From contig CAYSPG010000010.1 of the NCBI GenBank assembly GCA_964432885.1, positions 77,795 through 141,794 on the forward strand: a stretch of 64,000 bases of DNA. Reading direction: 5' to 3'. Shown here piece after piece: positions 8,698 to 17,282 of this stretch. The position numbers and the translations under genes were made by a program. Numbering within the stretch: position 1 is the first letter of the stretch; each line of letters opens with the position of its first letter. The notes beneath the pieces were generated by a model, which searched no databases, was not told where the DNA came from, and saw only the letters and a list, made by a program, of their open reading frames with translations. The DNA is from CAYSPG01 sp964432885 (GTDB taxonomy: Bacteria; Bacteroidota; Bacteroidia; AKYH767-A; OLB10).

Positions 8698-9045
8698 ATG
8701 GACTCACAAAAAATTGACATGTTCCTGATGGCAAACGCCAAAATGTTTGTTCCTGAACAAATACCAATGATAAAATCGCAATTGGAGAAATTGGACGACA
8801 GCAAGTTTATAAACCTTCAGGCTGTTGGCTTGCGCGAACCCACCACCCTTTTAATTGTTTCGTTACTTGCCGGTGGACTTGGAATAGATAGGTTTATGCT
8901 TGGCGAAACAGGTCTTGGCATTGCCAAACTGCTTACCTGCGGTGGCTTGGGTATTTGGACTATTGTTGATTGGTTTACCGTAATGGGCCGCACACGCGAT
9001 TACAATGTGCAGCAGTTACAGCGCGCCATGAACGGATTTTTTTAA
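8698..9045 (+). CDS. TM2 domain membrane protein
   Basis: Protein of 115 residues with a soluble N-terminal half (about 1-55) and a TM2 domain: two transmembrane helices joined by a short turn containing the family's GGLGIDRFMLGETGLGIAK and LGIWTIVDW motifs. The role of TM2 proteins in bacteria is not established. It is the first gene of a run of small membrane-protein genes on the plus strand ending with an M48 peptidase at 10,767. The next reading frame continues in phase straight after its TAA. Confidence 0.85.
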   Translation: MDSQKIDMFLMANAKMFVPEQIPMIKSQLEKLDDSKFINLQAVGLREPTTLLIVSLLAGGLGIDRFMLGETGLGIAKLLTCGGLGIWTIVDWFTVMGRTRDYNVQQLQRAMNGFF

Positions 9046-9057
9046 TCACGCCCTACA

Positions 9058-9462
9058 ATAAAAAGAAGTACTAAATTTTTACTTCTGCTGTTAATTGCAA
9101 TCGGATTTGCAGCAACAGGTATTGAAATAAAAAACAAAAACAATACCTATCATTCATTATGCCTTATTAATAACCTTACTGGCTACCCATGTCCATCCTG
9201 TGGTTCAACACGCGCGACAGCGCTGCTTTTGCAGGGCAATTTGCCGGGGGCGCTAATGATGAATCCGCTTGTGCTTATAACAGTGCCGGTTGCTTTGGTT
9301 GCAATTATTTTGTTGTGTATAGATATGCTTTTTAAAACAGTACATTTTGAAAAGCTGATGTTGGTATTTAACTCATTTATTAAAAAAAGAAAATGGCTGC
9401 TATGGATATTTTTATTTTTGGTTTTGGTGAACTGGGCCTGGAATATTTATAAATTTACATGA
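9058..9462 (+). CDS. DUF2752 membrane protein; start codon non-standard or sequence error
   Basis: The frame encodes the DUF2752 signature YPCPSCGSTRA, flanked by an N-terminal helix (KFLLLLLIAIGFAATG) and later helices (VLITVPVALVAIILL, WLLWIFLFLVLVNWAW). The puzzle is the start. Between the TM2 stop (9043-9045) and a TTG at 9229, which is past the signature, there is no ATG, GTG or TTG in frame. I placed the start at ATA 9058, which gives a plausible K-rich N terminus of a 134-residue protein. Alternatives are an ATT start, read-through of the in-phase TM2 stop, or a base-call error. DUF2752 function is unknown. The stop overlaps the next start (ATGA). Confidence 0.6.
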   Translation: MKRSTKFLLLLLIAIGFAATGIEIKNKNNTYHSLCLINNLTGYPCPSCGSTRATALLLQGNLPGALMMNPLVLITVPVALVAIILLCIDMLFKTVHFEKLMLVFNSFIKKRKWLLWIFLFLVLVNWAWNIYKFT

Positions 9463-9956
9463 TGGAGAATAAAATTTTGTTCGAAAAATATTTATCGGAA
9501 ACCGAACGCGAAGCGGCCAGCAATGCGTACCTGATGTCATTGGTTGGAGCTATTGTGGGTTTGCCCTTGCCAATAATAAATCTAACTGCCACGTTTATGT
9601 TTTTTTACATGAACCGCAAGCGAACCGCTTTTGTAAGGTATCACTGTTACCAGGCCATGTTCTCTCAACTGTTTATCATAGTTATAAACTCCATCTGCCT
9701 TAGCTGGACATTAAAAATTATTTTTTCAAACCTTACCGCAACCGATTTTTACTTCAGTTACCTTGCTGCCGTTTTACTTTTTAATGTGTTTGAATACATC
9801 AGCACCATAACAGGAGCTATACAGGCCCGTAAAGGCAAAATGTTTAGCGTGTTTTTTTTCGGACCGCTTGCTTACCTGTTTTGCAAAAGTGCGTTACAAA
9901 AACAGGCCGAGTCGTTTAATCATACCGAGCCATTTATTTATTTAAACATTAAATAA
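9459..9956 (+). CDS. DUF4870/Tic20-like membrane protein
   Basis: Protein of 165 residues with about four hydrophobic helices. The pattern of an early helix (SLVGAIVGLPLPIINLTATFMFF), then RTAFVRYHCYQAMFSQLF, recalls the DUF4870/Tic20-like group, where a Y-H-x-x-Q-A segment lies at the membrane interface; this match is tentative. The start overlaps the stop of the DUF2752 gene as ATGA, which suggests translational coupling; the second ATG at 9462 is equally possible. The M48 peptidase gene follows 10 nt later. Confidence 0.6.
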   Translation: MMENKILFEKYLSETEREAASNAYLMSLVGAIVGLPLPIINLTATFMFFYMNRKRTAFVRYHCYQAMFSQLFIIVINSICLSWTLKIIFSNLTATDFYFSYLAAVLLFNVFEYISTITGAIQARKGKMFSVFFFGPLAYLFCKSALQKQAESFNHTEPFIYLNIK

Positions 9957-9966
9957 ACTGCAAACC

Positions 9967-10767
9967 ATGAAACGCAAAATAGTTATACAAGGCATATTGC
10001 TTGTTGCATTGTTTTTTGCACTGTGGGCTTTTTTTAAATTTATTTTTCCTGACAATTGGAAATACACCAGCGAACTTTCAATAAGCAACGAAGAAAAAAT
10101 AGGAAAGGTGCTGGTAAATGTATTTTTATCAGATAACCAAAAAATTACCAACGAAAAAGTTACAGATGCAATAACCATTATTGGAAAAAGATTAAAGCAT
10201 GGAATAGAAATGCCACGCTACAGGTACAAGTTTTATGTGGTTGAATCGGATAAGGTAAATGCATTTACATTGCCCGGAGGCAACATAGTTATATACACAG
10301 GCCTGATAGATTTGTGTGACAATCCTGAACAACTTGCCTCGGTAATGGCGCATGAAATGGGCCATGCCGAAAATAAACACATTGTATCAAGACTTATAAA
10401 AGAGTTTGGCCTTACCGTTTTGGTGGGTGTTATTTTTAACGACAACAGCGGTGTTTTAACTTCGGTTTTAAAAAGTGTTATTTCAACAAAATTTGACCGC
10501 AATCAGGAGCGCGAGGCCGATGAGTTTGCACTAAAAACGATGGAGGCTTCAGGCATACTTCCAATACACTTTGCCGATTTGTTTGAAAAAATTGAAGAAA
10601 AAGAAGGCGGGTACAGCGAAGCAATGCAAATTGTTATGACCCACCCGCACAACAGAGAGCGTATAAAAATGGCGCAGTTATACAAAGTGAAAAAAGATTT
10701 TGAAGAAATTCCATTTGATGATATTGACTTTGATGAGGTGAAAGAAAATTTGTCAGAAGGAATTTAA
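9967..10767 (+). CDS. M48 family metallopeptidase, membrane-anchored
   Basis: Zinc peptidase of 266 residues. An N-terminal hydrophobic anchor (about 5-26) precedes the peptidase domain. HEMGH at residues 129-133 provides two zinc ligands and the catalytic Glu; E183 in NQEREADEFA is the expected third ligand. The upstream sequence NAFTLPGGNIVIYTGLIDL is typical of M48C/BepA-HtpX-like enzymes. Family members degrade or process misfolded envelope proteins. It ends a short operon of membrane-protein genes, and its stop overlaps the stop of the convergent M1 peptidase gene by a few bases. Confidence 0.9.
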   Translation: MKRKIVIQGILLVALFFALWAFFKFIFPDNWKYTSELSISNEEKIGKVLVNVFLSDNQKITNEKVTDAITIIGKRLKHGIEMPRYRYKFYVVESDKVNAFTLPGGNIVIYTGLIDLCDNPEQLASVMAHEMGHAENKHIVSRLIKEFGLTVLVGVIFNDNSGVLTSVLKSVISTKFDRNQEREADEFALKTMEASGILPIHFADLFEKIEEKEGGYSEAMQIVMTHPHNRERIKMAQLYKVKKDFEEIPFDDIDFDEVKENLSEGI

Positions 10768-13700
10768 AACACCTGTTGCCTTAGCAATACCGGATTTAAC
10801 TTTTGCAAATCAAAAATAAATCGTATCCGGTTGGCAAATTTGTAATTGTTAAGTGTATAAAAATTTTTTATTTCGGGCGAATAAACCAGTGGAATATAAA
10901 TTTCAAAAGCATTTTTTAAAACCGAAAAGCACACACCGCCATCATATTTAATGGCCTGTGCTCCATCAAACAGTTTGTCTCCACGCTCCATTGCGGCAGC
11001 ATCTACAAACAATTTTATAAACGGTACAGGCAACTTAAATGCTGCATTAAATCCTAGCATCCATTTATTGGTACTTAACGGGTAATATGTTTTTAACCCG
11101 GCATCGCTTACCAAAAACTGATTTTTCCACAAGCCTTCATTTTCGTTTCGGCCAAAAAAATATTCCTCCATCATGTAATCGCCAACTCCGCGCATGCCGC
11201 TTAGCTTAAAATACGAATTAACGGATGTGTTGCCTGCATTTAAAAATGCTCCTGCAAACAGGCGCAGCATAAGCGCCTTTTTGTATTTGCCAACGGTGAT
11301 TTCCTGTATGCGCTCTGCGCAAGCCTTTGTGTATTTTTCACCTGTTTCAACAGTGGCCAAAAATATTCCGGGGTCAAGTTTATCGTTGTTTTGATGCTGG
11401 TAGCTTATGCTGGTAAAGTTATAATGCTTGTTTTTTAGATATGGAGTTTCTTTGTTGTAATAAAATTCATCTTTCCAAAGGTTGGTGGTTTTAATAGCAA
11501 TAAAGTTGGAGGTACTATAATTGGTGTTGCTTTTTTTAAACCGTGCGCTTACCCTTGCCGACCAAAATATATATTTTGCATTCAATGTATTTTTAATGCT
11601 GTTAATCATATCGGGCTTAAGGTTGTCGCTTGTAAAATATTTGGCACGGTTGGTAAAATCAAACCTGTCGAAAAAGCAGTTAAGTTTAAAAGCAGTATAA
11701 TTCATATATGCATTGCCGGCAACACTGTTAGACTCAAGCCCATAAAGCGGAGCGATGCTGTATTCAAATTTTTTTTCGGGTATAAACCTGTTGTGAAGCA
11801 GCGCACCTACCATAAATCCATCATACACATTGTAACCAACAGCAGGCAAGTACGAAATCTGGGTTGTGTTTTTATTTTCTGCACCGGCAAAAAATTTCAA
11901 TTGCAATGGATTAAATTTTTTTAGTATTCCTTTAGTGCGGATGGTATTATTGAAATCGTTTAGCTCAGCACTTTCCTGCAGGGCATTAATTCTAAAGGCG
12001 TCACACGTATTGCATTTAACAATAAACGATTTTTTGTTTTCAAATCCATCAAACCATTGTGTATGCGTTACCACATTGTTTTTTATTGCAGATACTGCCA
12101 CAGGACTGCTTATGTTACCTGCATTTTTGATTTTAATAGTATAAGTTTCATCATCAATTTTTTTTATTGATGAAAACCGGTAATCAATTTTTCCTTTTGT
12201 ATTTATCAAGTCATCAAAAAACCAATCAAGATTTCTTTTTGTCGTTTCTTCAAACACATTTTTTAAATCCACAGGCGAAGGGTGTTTAAATTTCCATTTC
12301 TCAAAATACGATTTCATACATTGGTCAAACACTTCTTCGCCCAGGTAATTTTTGAGGTGCTCAAATATCAATGCCGATTTCATATACACAATAAACCCGT
12401 AGTTAGTAAACGAAAATTTTTCGGCTTTAAGGTTTAATGGTTGGTCGTTATTGCTGCGTGCTGCCATGCGGTATTGCAACATAGTTACATCGCGCTGGTT
12501 GTATTTACCCATGCCCAATAAGTTGGAAATGCCTGAAGGCAAACCAATGTATTCGGTAAGTAAATTAATGTGAGGGTCGCGCATTTTGGTATAGATGTAG
12601 CGCATCTCATTAAAGCTATTAATGCCCTCGTCCATCCATGCATACTCTCGCTCATTGCTGCCCAGCATGCCATAAAACCAGTTATGCCCCACTTCATGCA
12701 CAATAACATCTTCCATCATAAAATCAGATGACGTGCTGTTTATAATTGTAATAGTTGGATACTCCATACCACCGCCAGCGGCAATAGTGCCATCAATGGC
12801 TGTGCAGGTTGGGTATTGATAGTCGCCATTCCATTTTGAGTAATAGTAAACAGCACTGTCGATATAATGCACTGCTTTTTTCCATTGTGCAGGTTTGCTG
12901 TTGGTAAAAAATGCATAGGTTTTTACTTTTTGTTTTGAGTAAGGCAATTCCACCTCGCTGCCAAGTACATTAAATCGTTTGTCGGCAAACCATGCAAAGT
13001 CATGTGCGTTTGAAATTTTATAACTCAAAGTTTTGGTTTGTGCCGATGAAGGCGGAAAAGTGTTGTCGTTTGCAAACTCCTTTACCTGTTTTGTTTCCTC
13101 AATTTTGTTTTCAATAAATGCAATTTCACTTTCGGTTTGCAGGCTGCCGCTTGCTGCTACCAGATAATTGGCCGGCACGGTAATGTCAACTTCAAAATCG
13201 CCAAACTCTGAATAAAACTCTCCTTGCGAAACATAAGGCAGCGGATGCCAGCCATTGGTATCATATACAGCCGGCTTAGGATACCATTGAGTAATAAAAT
13301 ACGATTGCCCGATGTGGCCAAGCCGCGAAAATTTAGCATCAGGAATTTTGATATGAAATGGGGTAGTGATGGTTATTTTTTTTCCGGGCAGTAATGGTGT
13401 GTTTAGTTTTATACGGCATATATCTATGTGTATGCTGTCGGTAATCATCAACACGCTTTCATTATCTACTTTAAAATTTAAGTTGTCAATAAAACCACGC
13501 TGTTCTTTTTTTGCATAATAAAATTTTAAATCGCCATTGCGTAAAAATTCTTTTGCAAGAGCGGTTGAATTGTTTTTGTATGCATTTGGCCACAGATGAA
13601 AATAAATTTCAGTAAGAGCATCGGGTGCATTGTTGGTATATTCAATGGTTTCAAAACCCGTAAGTTCATGAAGTGAATCATCCAGAGCAACCGAAATTTT

Positions 13701-13793
13701 GTAATTGGTTTGTTGCTGAAAGTAATTTTTTTGTGCAGGTAAAATCTGTTTTGCAAAAAGAAAACATGTGATGAATAAAAATTTCAATTGCAT
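10764..13793 (-). CDS. M1 family metallopeptidase, secreted
   Basis: Gluzincin aminopeptidase-like protein of 1009 residues with a signal peptide (MQLKFLFITCFLFAKQILPA). The M1 core spans about 30-530, with the substrate-binding GGMEYP motif, zinc-binding HEVGHNW (H366, E367, H370) and a downstream WMDEGIN that supplies the third ligand. The C-terminal 450 residues lack recognisable peptidase motifs and are rich in alternating aromatic segments (for example YFTSDNLKP, YYNKETPYLKNK). They look like an outer-membrane or beta-rich extension of the type seen in long Bacteroidota M1 proteins; that part is inference. It stands between two M48 genes. Confidence 0.88.
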   Translation of the reverse strand: MQLKFLFITCFLFAKQILPAQKNYFQQQTNYKISVALDDSLHELTGFETIEYTNNAPDALTEIYFHLWPNAYKNNSTALAKEFLRNGDLKFYYAKKEQRGFIDNLNFKVDNESVLMITDSIHIDICRIKLNTPLLPGKKITITTPFHIKIPDAKFSRLGHIGQSYFITQWYPKPAVYDTNGWHPLPYVSQGEFYSEFGDFEVDITVPANYLVAASGSLQTESEIAFIENKIEETKQVKEFANDNTFPPSSAQTKTLSYKISNAHDFAWFADKRFNVLGSEVELPYSKQKVKTYAFFTNSKPAQWKKAVHYIDSAVYYYSKWNGDYQYPTCTAIDGTIAAGGGMEYPTITIINSTSSDFMMEDVIVHEVGHNWFYGMLGSNEREYAWMDEGINSFNEMRYIYTKMRDPHINLLTEYIGLPSGISNLLGMGKYNQRDVTMLQYRMAARSNNDQPLNLKAEKFSFTNYGFIVYMKSALIFEHLKNYLGEEVFDQCMKSYFEKWKFKHPSPVDLKNVFEETTKRNLDWFFDDLINTKGKIDYRFSSIKKIDDETYTIKIKNAGNISSPVAVSAIKNNVVTHTQWFDGFENKKSFIVKCNTCDAFRINALQESAELNDFNNTIRTKGILKKFNPLQLKFFAGAENKNTTQISYLPAVGYNVYDGFMVGALLHNRFIPEKKFEYSIAPLYGLESNSVAGNAYMNYTAFKLNCFFDRFDFTNRAKYFTSDNLKPDMINSIKNTLNAKYIFWSARVSARFKKSNTNYSTSNFIAIKTTNLWKDEFYYNKETPYLKNKHYNFTSISYQHQNNDKLDPGIFLATVETGEKYTKACAERIQEITVGKYKKALMLRLFAGAFLNAGNTSVNSYFKLSGMRGVGDYMMEEYFFGRNENEGLWKNQFLVSDAGLKTYYPLSTNKWMLGFNAAFKLPVPFIKLFVDAAAMERGDKLFDGAQAIKYDGGVCFSVLKNAFEIYIPLVYSPEIKNFYTLNNYKFANRIRFIFDLQKLNPVLLRQQVF

Positions 13794-13928
13794 GGGATAT
13801 ATATTTGCGCGCTAAAATAAATTAAACCATTATGCCATTTGGAATTGAATAAGCAAACTATGAAGAAGAGTTATACATTAAAATTTTACAAACGAAAAAG
13901 CGTTTATTTGTAATAAATATTTACCGAA

Positions 13929-14735
13929 ATGAAATTTTTGAATTCAATAATTATTGTAGCCGTGTTACTGCTTGCCGAATCTTGTTCAAAGGTGCCGGTT
14001 ACCGGTCGCAACCAGCTAAACATGATTCCCGAAGACCAAATGGTTTCGATGGCATTATCAAGCTACAGCGATTTTTTAAAGCAGCATCCTGCAGTGCCTG
14101 CTACCAATACCCAAGCTATGCTTGTTAAAAAGACAGGCGAAAAAATTAAAACTTCCGTTATAAGTTACATGCGTAAAAACAAAATGTACGACCGTATTAA
14201 AAACTACAAGTGGGAATTTAATTTGGTTAATAGCAAAGAGGTTAATGCATGGTGTATGCCCGGTGGCAAAGTGGTGGTGTATTCAGGCTTGCTTGATGTA
14301 ACCAAGGATGAGCCAAGCCTGGCACTGGTAATGGGCCATGAAATTGGTCATGCCATTGCCCGCCATGGCAATGAGCGTATGAGCCAGGGCTTGCTTGCTC
14401 AGTTTGGAAGCATTGCATTGGATGTGGCCACTATTGATAAACCGGCAGAAACGCGTGCTTTATTTAATGCAGCTTACGGGGCTGGTGCTACAGTAGGCGT
14501 GCTGCTTCCTTTTTCGCGTTTGCAGGAAACAGAGGCCGATAAACTGGGATTAATTTTTATGGCCATGGCAGGATATGACCCTCGCACAGCTCCTGATTTT
14601 TGGAAACGCATGGCAGCAGTTGGCGGAGGCAAACCACCTGAATTTTTAAGCACACATCCAAGTGATGAAACGCGGATAAAAAATTTAAAAGAGTTTATGC
14701 CTGAGGCGCTCAATTACTATAAACCCAAACAATAG
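13929..14735 (+). CDS. M48 family metallopeptidase lipoprotein
   Basis: Second M48 enzyme of the window, 268 residues. The lipobox LLAESC (Cys about 19) predicts lipid anchoring, followed by the family N-terminal motif VPVTGRNQLNMIPE. The zinc site is HEIGH at 137-141 in VMGHEIGHAIARHGNERMS, and the third ligand is the Glu in QETEADKLGL. The sequence NAWCMPGGKVVVYSGLL precedes it. This architecture matches periplasmic outer-membrane-quality-control peptidases such as LoiP/BepA, without the BepA TPR tail. A strong terminator follows 7 nt after the stop. Confidence 0.9.
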   Translation: MKFLNSIIIVAVLLLAESCSKVPVTGRNQLNMIPEDQMVSMALSSYSDFLKQHPAVPATNTQAMLVKKTGEKIKTSVISYMRKNKMYDRIKNYKWEFNLVNSKEVNAWCMPGGKVVVYSGLLDVTKDEPSLALVMGHEIGHAIARHGNERMSQGLLAQFGSIALDVATIDKPAETRALFNAAYGAGATVGVLLPFSRLQETEADKLGLIFMAMAGYDPRTAPDFWKRMAAVGGGKPPEFLSTHPSDETRIKNLKEFMPEALNYYKPKQ

Positions 14736-14741
14736 AACAAA

Positions 14742-14783
14742 ATAAAAATCCCCGAAACAAATTTTTGCTTCGGGGATTTTTAT
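14742..14783. terminator. Bidirectional intrinsic terminator
   Basis: 15-bp stem (14742-14756 with 14769-14783) containing GGGG/CCCC and flanked by A and T tracts. It sits between the convergent M48 gene and the coiled-coil lipoprotein gene and can serve both. Confidence 0.85.
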
Positions 14784-14799
14784 TTACGTGATACAGAAA

Positions 14800-15663
14800 C
14801 TATTTGGTTACAATTACCAAGTATTTTGATGAACTCCAAAACTTAGTTGCATCGGTTATATTAATGCCGTTAACTTTTTTATTGGTTTTATCAACCTGGT
14901 ACGAACCTGATGGATGATTGGTGATAATTTTTATATCCTTTGCCTCTAATGGAATTTTAGAAGTTTGGGTAATATCAATTTTGGTAAACTGCGAGGCATC
15001 CAAGTCAGATTTTAAAACCTGGTTGCGCCCCATTCCTAAAAAGCCGCCCTCTTTGCTTATAAGTTGTTTGTCGCGCAGTTGCTTGTAAGTGCCCATGGTA
15101 TAATAGGCAGTATTTATAATGTTTGTTTTTTCATCAATCACCTGACTCTTGGCTGCTATTACCTGGTTAAGCGTATCAATATTTGATTTTAAACTGGTAA
15201 TAGAAATATTGGCTTCGTTTAACTGTAAGTTTAATCCGGCAATCATCGAGTCTTTTTCGGCAATTTTTATGTTTAGCTCGGCAATCATTTTTTCAAGTTG
15301 AGCAAGTTTTACTCTTGACCCTTTTACCTTTGTACTTAGCTCGGCTATTCGCTTGCTGTTTTCATTCAACAAGTTATTTATGTTGTCAATGTTTTTTCTA
15401 ATTCTATCTTTTACGGTTCCGCCCATTTCGGGGTCACTTTTTGCATCCATGGTTATGGCCATGTGTAATTGGTTTATGCTGTCGAGGCTCGATTCAATAG
15501 AATTAAAATCGCCCAAAAAAACATCAATGGTGCTATCTTTTCGAACACCGGCTGTAATTAATGAGTCGCGCTCTTTGTTAAGCCTGTCAACTTCGGGCTT
15601 ATAATCTTTGCACGAAAACAGCGAGGTAATTAAAATACCCGCTGATAAAACATACTTTTTCAT
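14800..15663 (-). CDS. Coiled-coil lipoprotein, function unknown
   Basis: Protein of 287 residues with a lipoprotein signal (ILITSLFSC, Cys about 18). Residues about 25-195 are predicted coiled coil, with regular leucines and charged heptads (for example LAQLEKMIAELNIKIAEKDS). A globular C-terminal part of about 90 residues follows, with KEGGFLGMGRNQVL and a beta-rich end. Comparable lipoproteins are widespread in Bacteroidota and are sometimes labelled adhesin-like; I know of no firm function and assign none. The gene is monocistronic, upstream of the shared terminator. Confidence 0.7.
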   Translation of the reverse strand: MKKYVLSAGILITSLFSCKDYKPEVDRLNKERDSLITAGVRKDSTIDVFLGDFNSIESSLDSINQLHMAITMDAKSDPEMGGTVKDRIRKNIDNINNLLNENSKRIAELSTKVKGSRVKLAQLEKMIAELNIKIAEKDSMIAGLNLQLNEANISITSLKSNIDTLNQVIAAKSQVIDEKTNIINTAYYTMGTYKQLRDKQLISKEGGFLGMGRNQVLKSDLDASQFTKIDITQTSKIPLEAKDIKIITNHPSGSYQVDKTNKKVNGINITDATKFWSSSKYLVIVTK

Positions 15664-15797
15664 TTTTTTTGTGTTAATGTTTAAGATTTAGATAAAGTGG
15701 TTTTGTGATAGTAGCGTGGCAAATGTAATTTAAAGGCGCTGGCTGAAAAAGGTTATAAAAGAGAAACTAAAAAAGATATTCACACCACGGTGTAAAT

Positions 15798-17153
15798 TCA
15801 AATAGGGGCGTCTGTCTTTTTTACCACTATTGTCATGGCCTGTTCCACCACAATAATGTCTTCATCTTTTTCTATCCACCCTGTTTGCGATACGGCATCA
15901 TGCAATTGGTTTTCAATAAGTACTTTTCCGGCAGGACGTAGGGCTGAATAGGCTTTGCCTGTTTTGCCAACCAATTTGGCCACATTTGCTGAAGCATTAT
16001 AACCATCGGATGAAGACAGATTTTTTTGGAGCATCATTTTTGAAAATCGTGAAGATGCAGGCATTTTTCCGAAAAAATAAAAAAACAAAAATGTTGAACC
16101 TATTAACCCAATTGTTGAAATCCCAAGAGCCCGGATAATATCAGGTGATGAAGTAAATGTAAAATCAAGGCCATCGTTATTTAACATGCTTAATACAAAT
16201 CCACCTATAGTTAACAGAATACCTGCTATACCAGTTACTCCAAATCCAGGGATAAAAAAAACTTCAACAGCAAGTAAAATTAATCCGGCAGCAAACAAAA
16301 TAATTTCCCAATTAGCGGCAAGCCCTTCAATATACAGGGGTGCAAAATAAAGTATGGCAGCCACCATACTTGCCGCTACAGGAAAAATAGTTCCAGGTGA
16401 TTGAAATTCAAAATACAATCCGCCAAGCATTATTAAAATTAAAATGCCGCTGATAGTGGGATTTATTAAAAACGAAATTATTTTATCAGAAAGGGTGGGG
16501 GTAAAACTTTCCAATGTGTAGCTGTCAATTTTTTCAGATACAATAACATCTTGAATAGTTTCGGCAATACCGTTGCAGTAATTGTTTTTAATTGCTTCGT
16601 TAGCAGAAAACGTAAGCACTTTTCCTGAGTCGTTTACACCAGCTATAAATGTGCGTGGGTCAACCATTGCTTCGGCAATTTTGGTATCTCGTCCGCGTTT
16701 TTCGGCAGTGGCTCTCATCATAGCGCGCATGTAACTTTGGTATTTGTCGGGTGCGGCTTCTCCTTTTTCGTTAACCACAGTAGCTGCTCCAAAACTGGAA
16801 CCGCTTCGCATATATATTTTGTTACATGCTATTGAAATTAACGCACCCGCACTTGCAGCATTGTTATCAATAAAAACAACAACGGGAATTTTTGAATACA
16901 ATATAGCCGAACGGATGCTGTCAGCTGCGTCAAGCATACCCCCATACGTGTTCATGTGAATTAAAAACATGGAGGCGTTTTTGTTTTCGGCCGTATGCAG
17001 TGCTTTTGAGAATATGCGTGCCAAACCAGGGGTTACTTCTTCTTTTAAATTAAACCGATAAATAAGATTGTTATTTTCTGCGCACAATAAAAATGCAAAT
17101 GCGCAGTTGAATAGGCATAGAAAAAATGTTTTTTTAACAAGAGGTAAATTCAT
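15798..17153 (-). CDS. NfeD family protein with ClpP-class protease domain
   Basis: Long-form NfeD (451 residues). A signal peptide (to about residue 26) is followed by a periplasmic ClpP/SppA-like serine protease domain (about 28-230) with the nucleophile region NNAASAGALISIA and the DPRTFIAGV segment. Four to five transmembrane helices (about 235-370) come next, then a C-terminal OB-fold NfeD domain (about 385-450, GKTGKAYSALRPAGKVLI). Such proteins are membrane-linked proteases that often act with stomatin-like partners; no stomatin gene is adjacent here. The ATG at 17151-17153 gives a proper signal peptide. The gene is divergent from the LysM gene. Confidence 0.88.
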   Translation of the reverse strand: MNLPLVKKTFFLCLFNCAFAFLLCAENNNLIYRFNLKEEVTPGLARIFSKALHTAENKNASMFLIHMNTYGGMLDAADSIRSAILYSKIPVVVFIDNNAASAGALISIACNKIYMRSGSSFGAATVVNEKGEAAPDKYQSYMRAMMRATAEKRGRDTKIAEAMVDPRTFIAGVNDSGKVLTFSANEAIKNNYCNGIAETIQDVIVSEKIDSYTLESFTPTLSDKIISFLINPTISGILILIMLGGLYFEFQSPGTIFPVAASMVAAILYFAPLYIEGLAANWEIILFAAGLILLAVEVFFIPGFGVTGIAGILLTIGGFVLSMLNNDGLDFTFTSSPDIIRALGISTIGLIGSTFLFFYFFGKMPASSRFSKMMLQKNLSSSDGYNASANVAKLVGKTGKAYSALRPAGKVLIENQLHDAVSQTGWIEKDEDIIVVEQAMTIVVKKTDAPI

Positions 17154-17282
17154 GCATCAAAGGTGTAAATTTTTTTGCTGAAGAAGGAGAAAGTTGTTAA
17201 TTATTTTGTTTAAAACCACATTTACTGTACTTGAATATGCCAATACGCTCTCTCTATTATTGTAACAATAAAAAATCTATCC

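Noticed and set aside
8698..9462. TM2-DUF2752 treated as one fused gene
   Set aside because: An in-phase TAA at 9043-9045 separates them; fusion would need read-through, so it is listed only as an alternative.
17158..17165. Minus-strand CACCTTTG as promoter of the NfeD gene
   Set aside because: It deviates from TAnnTTTG and lies 4 nt from the ATG, which would place the transcription start inside the coding sequence.
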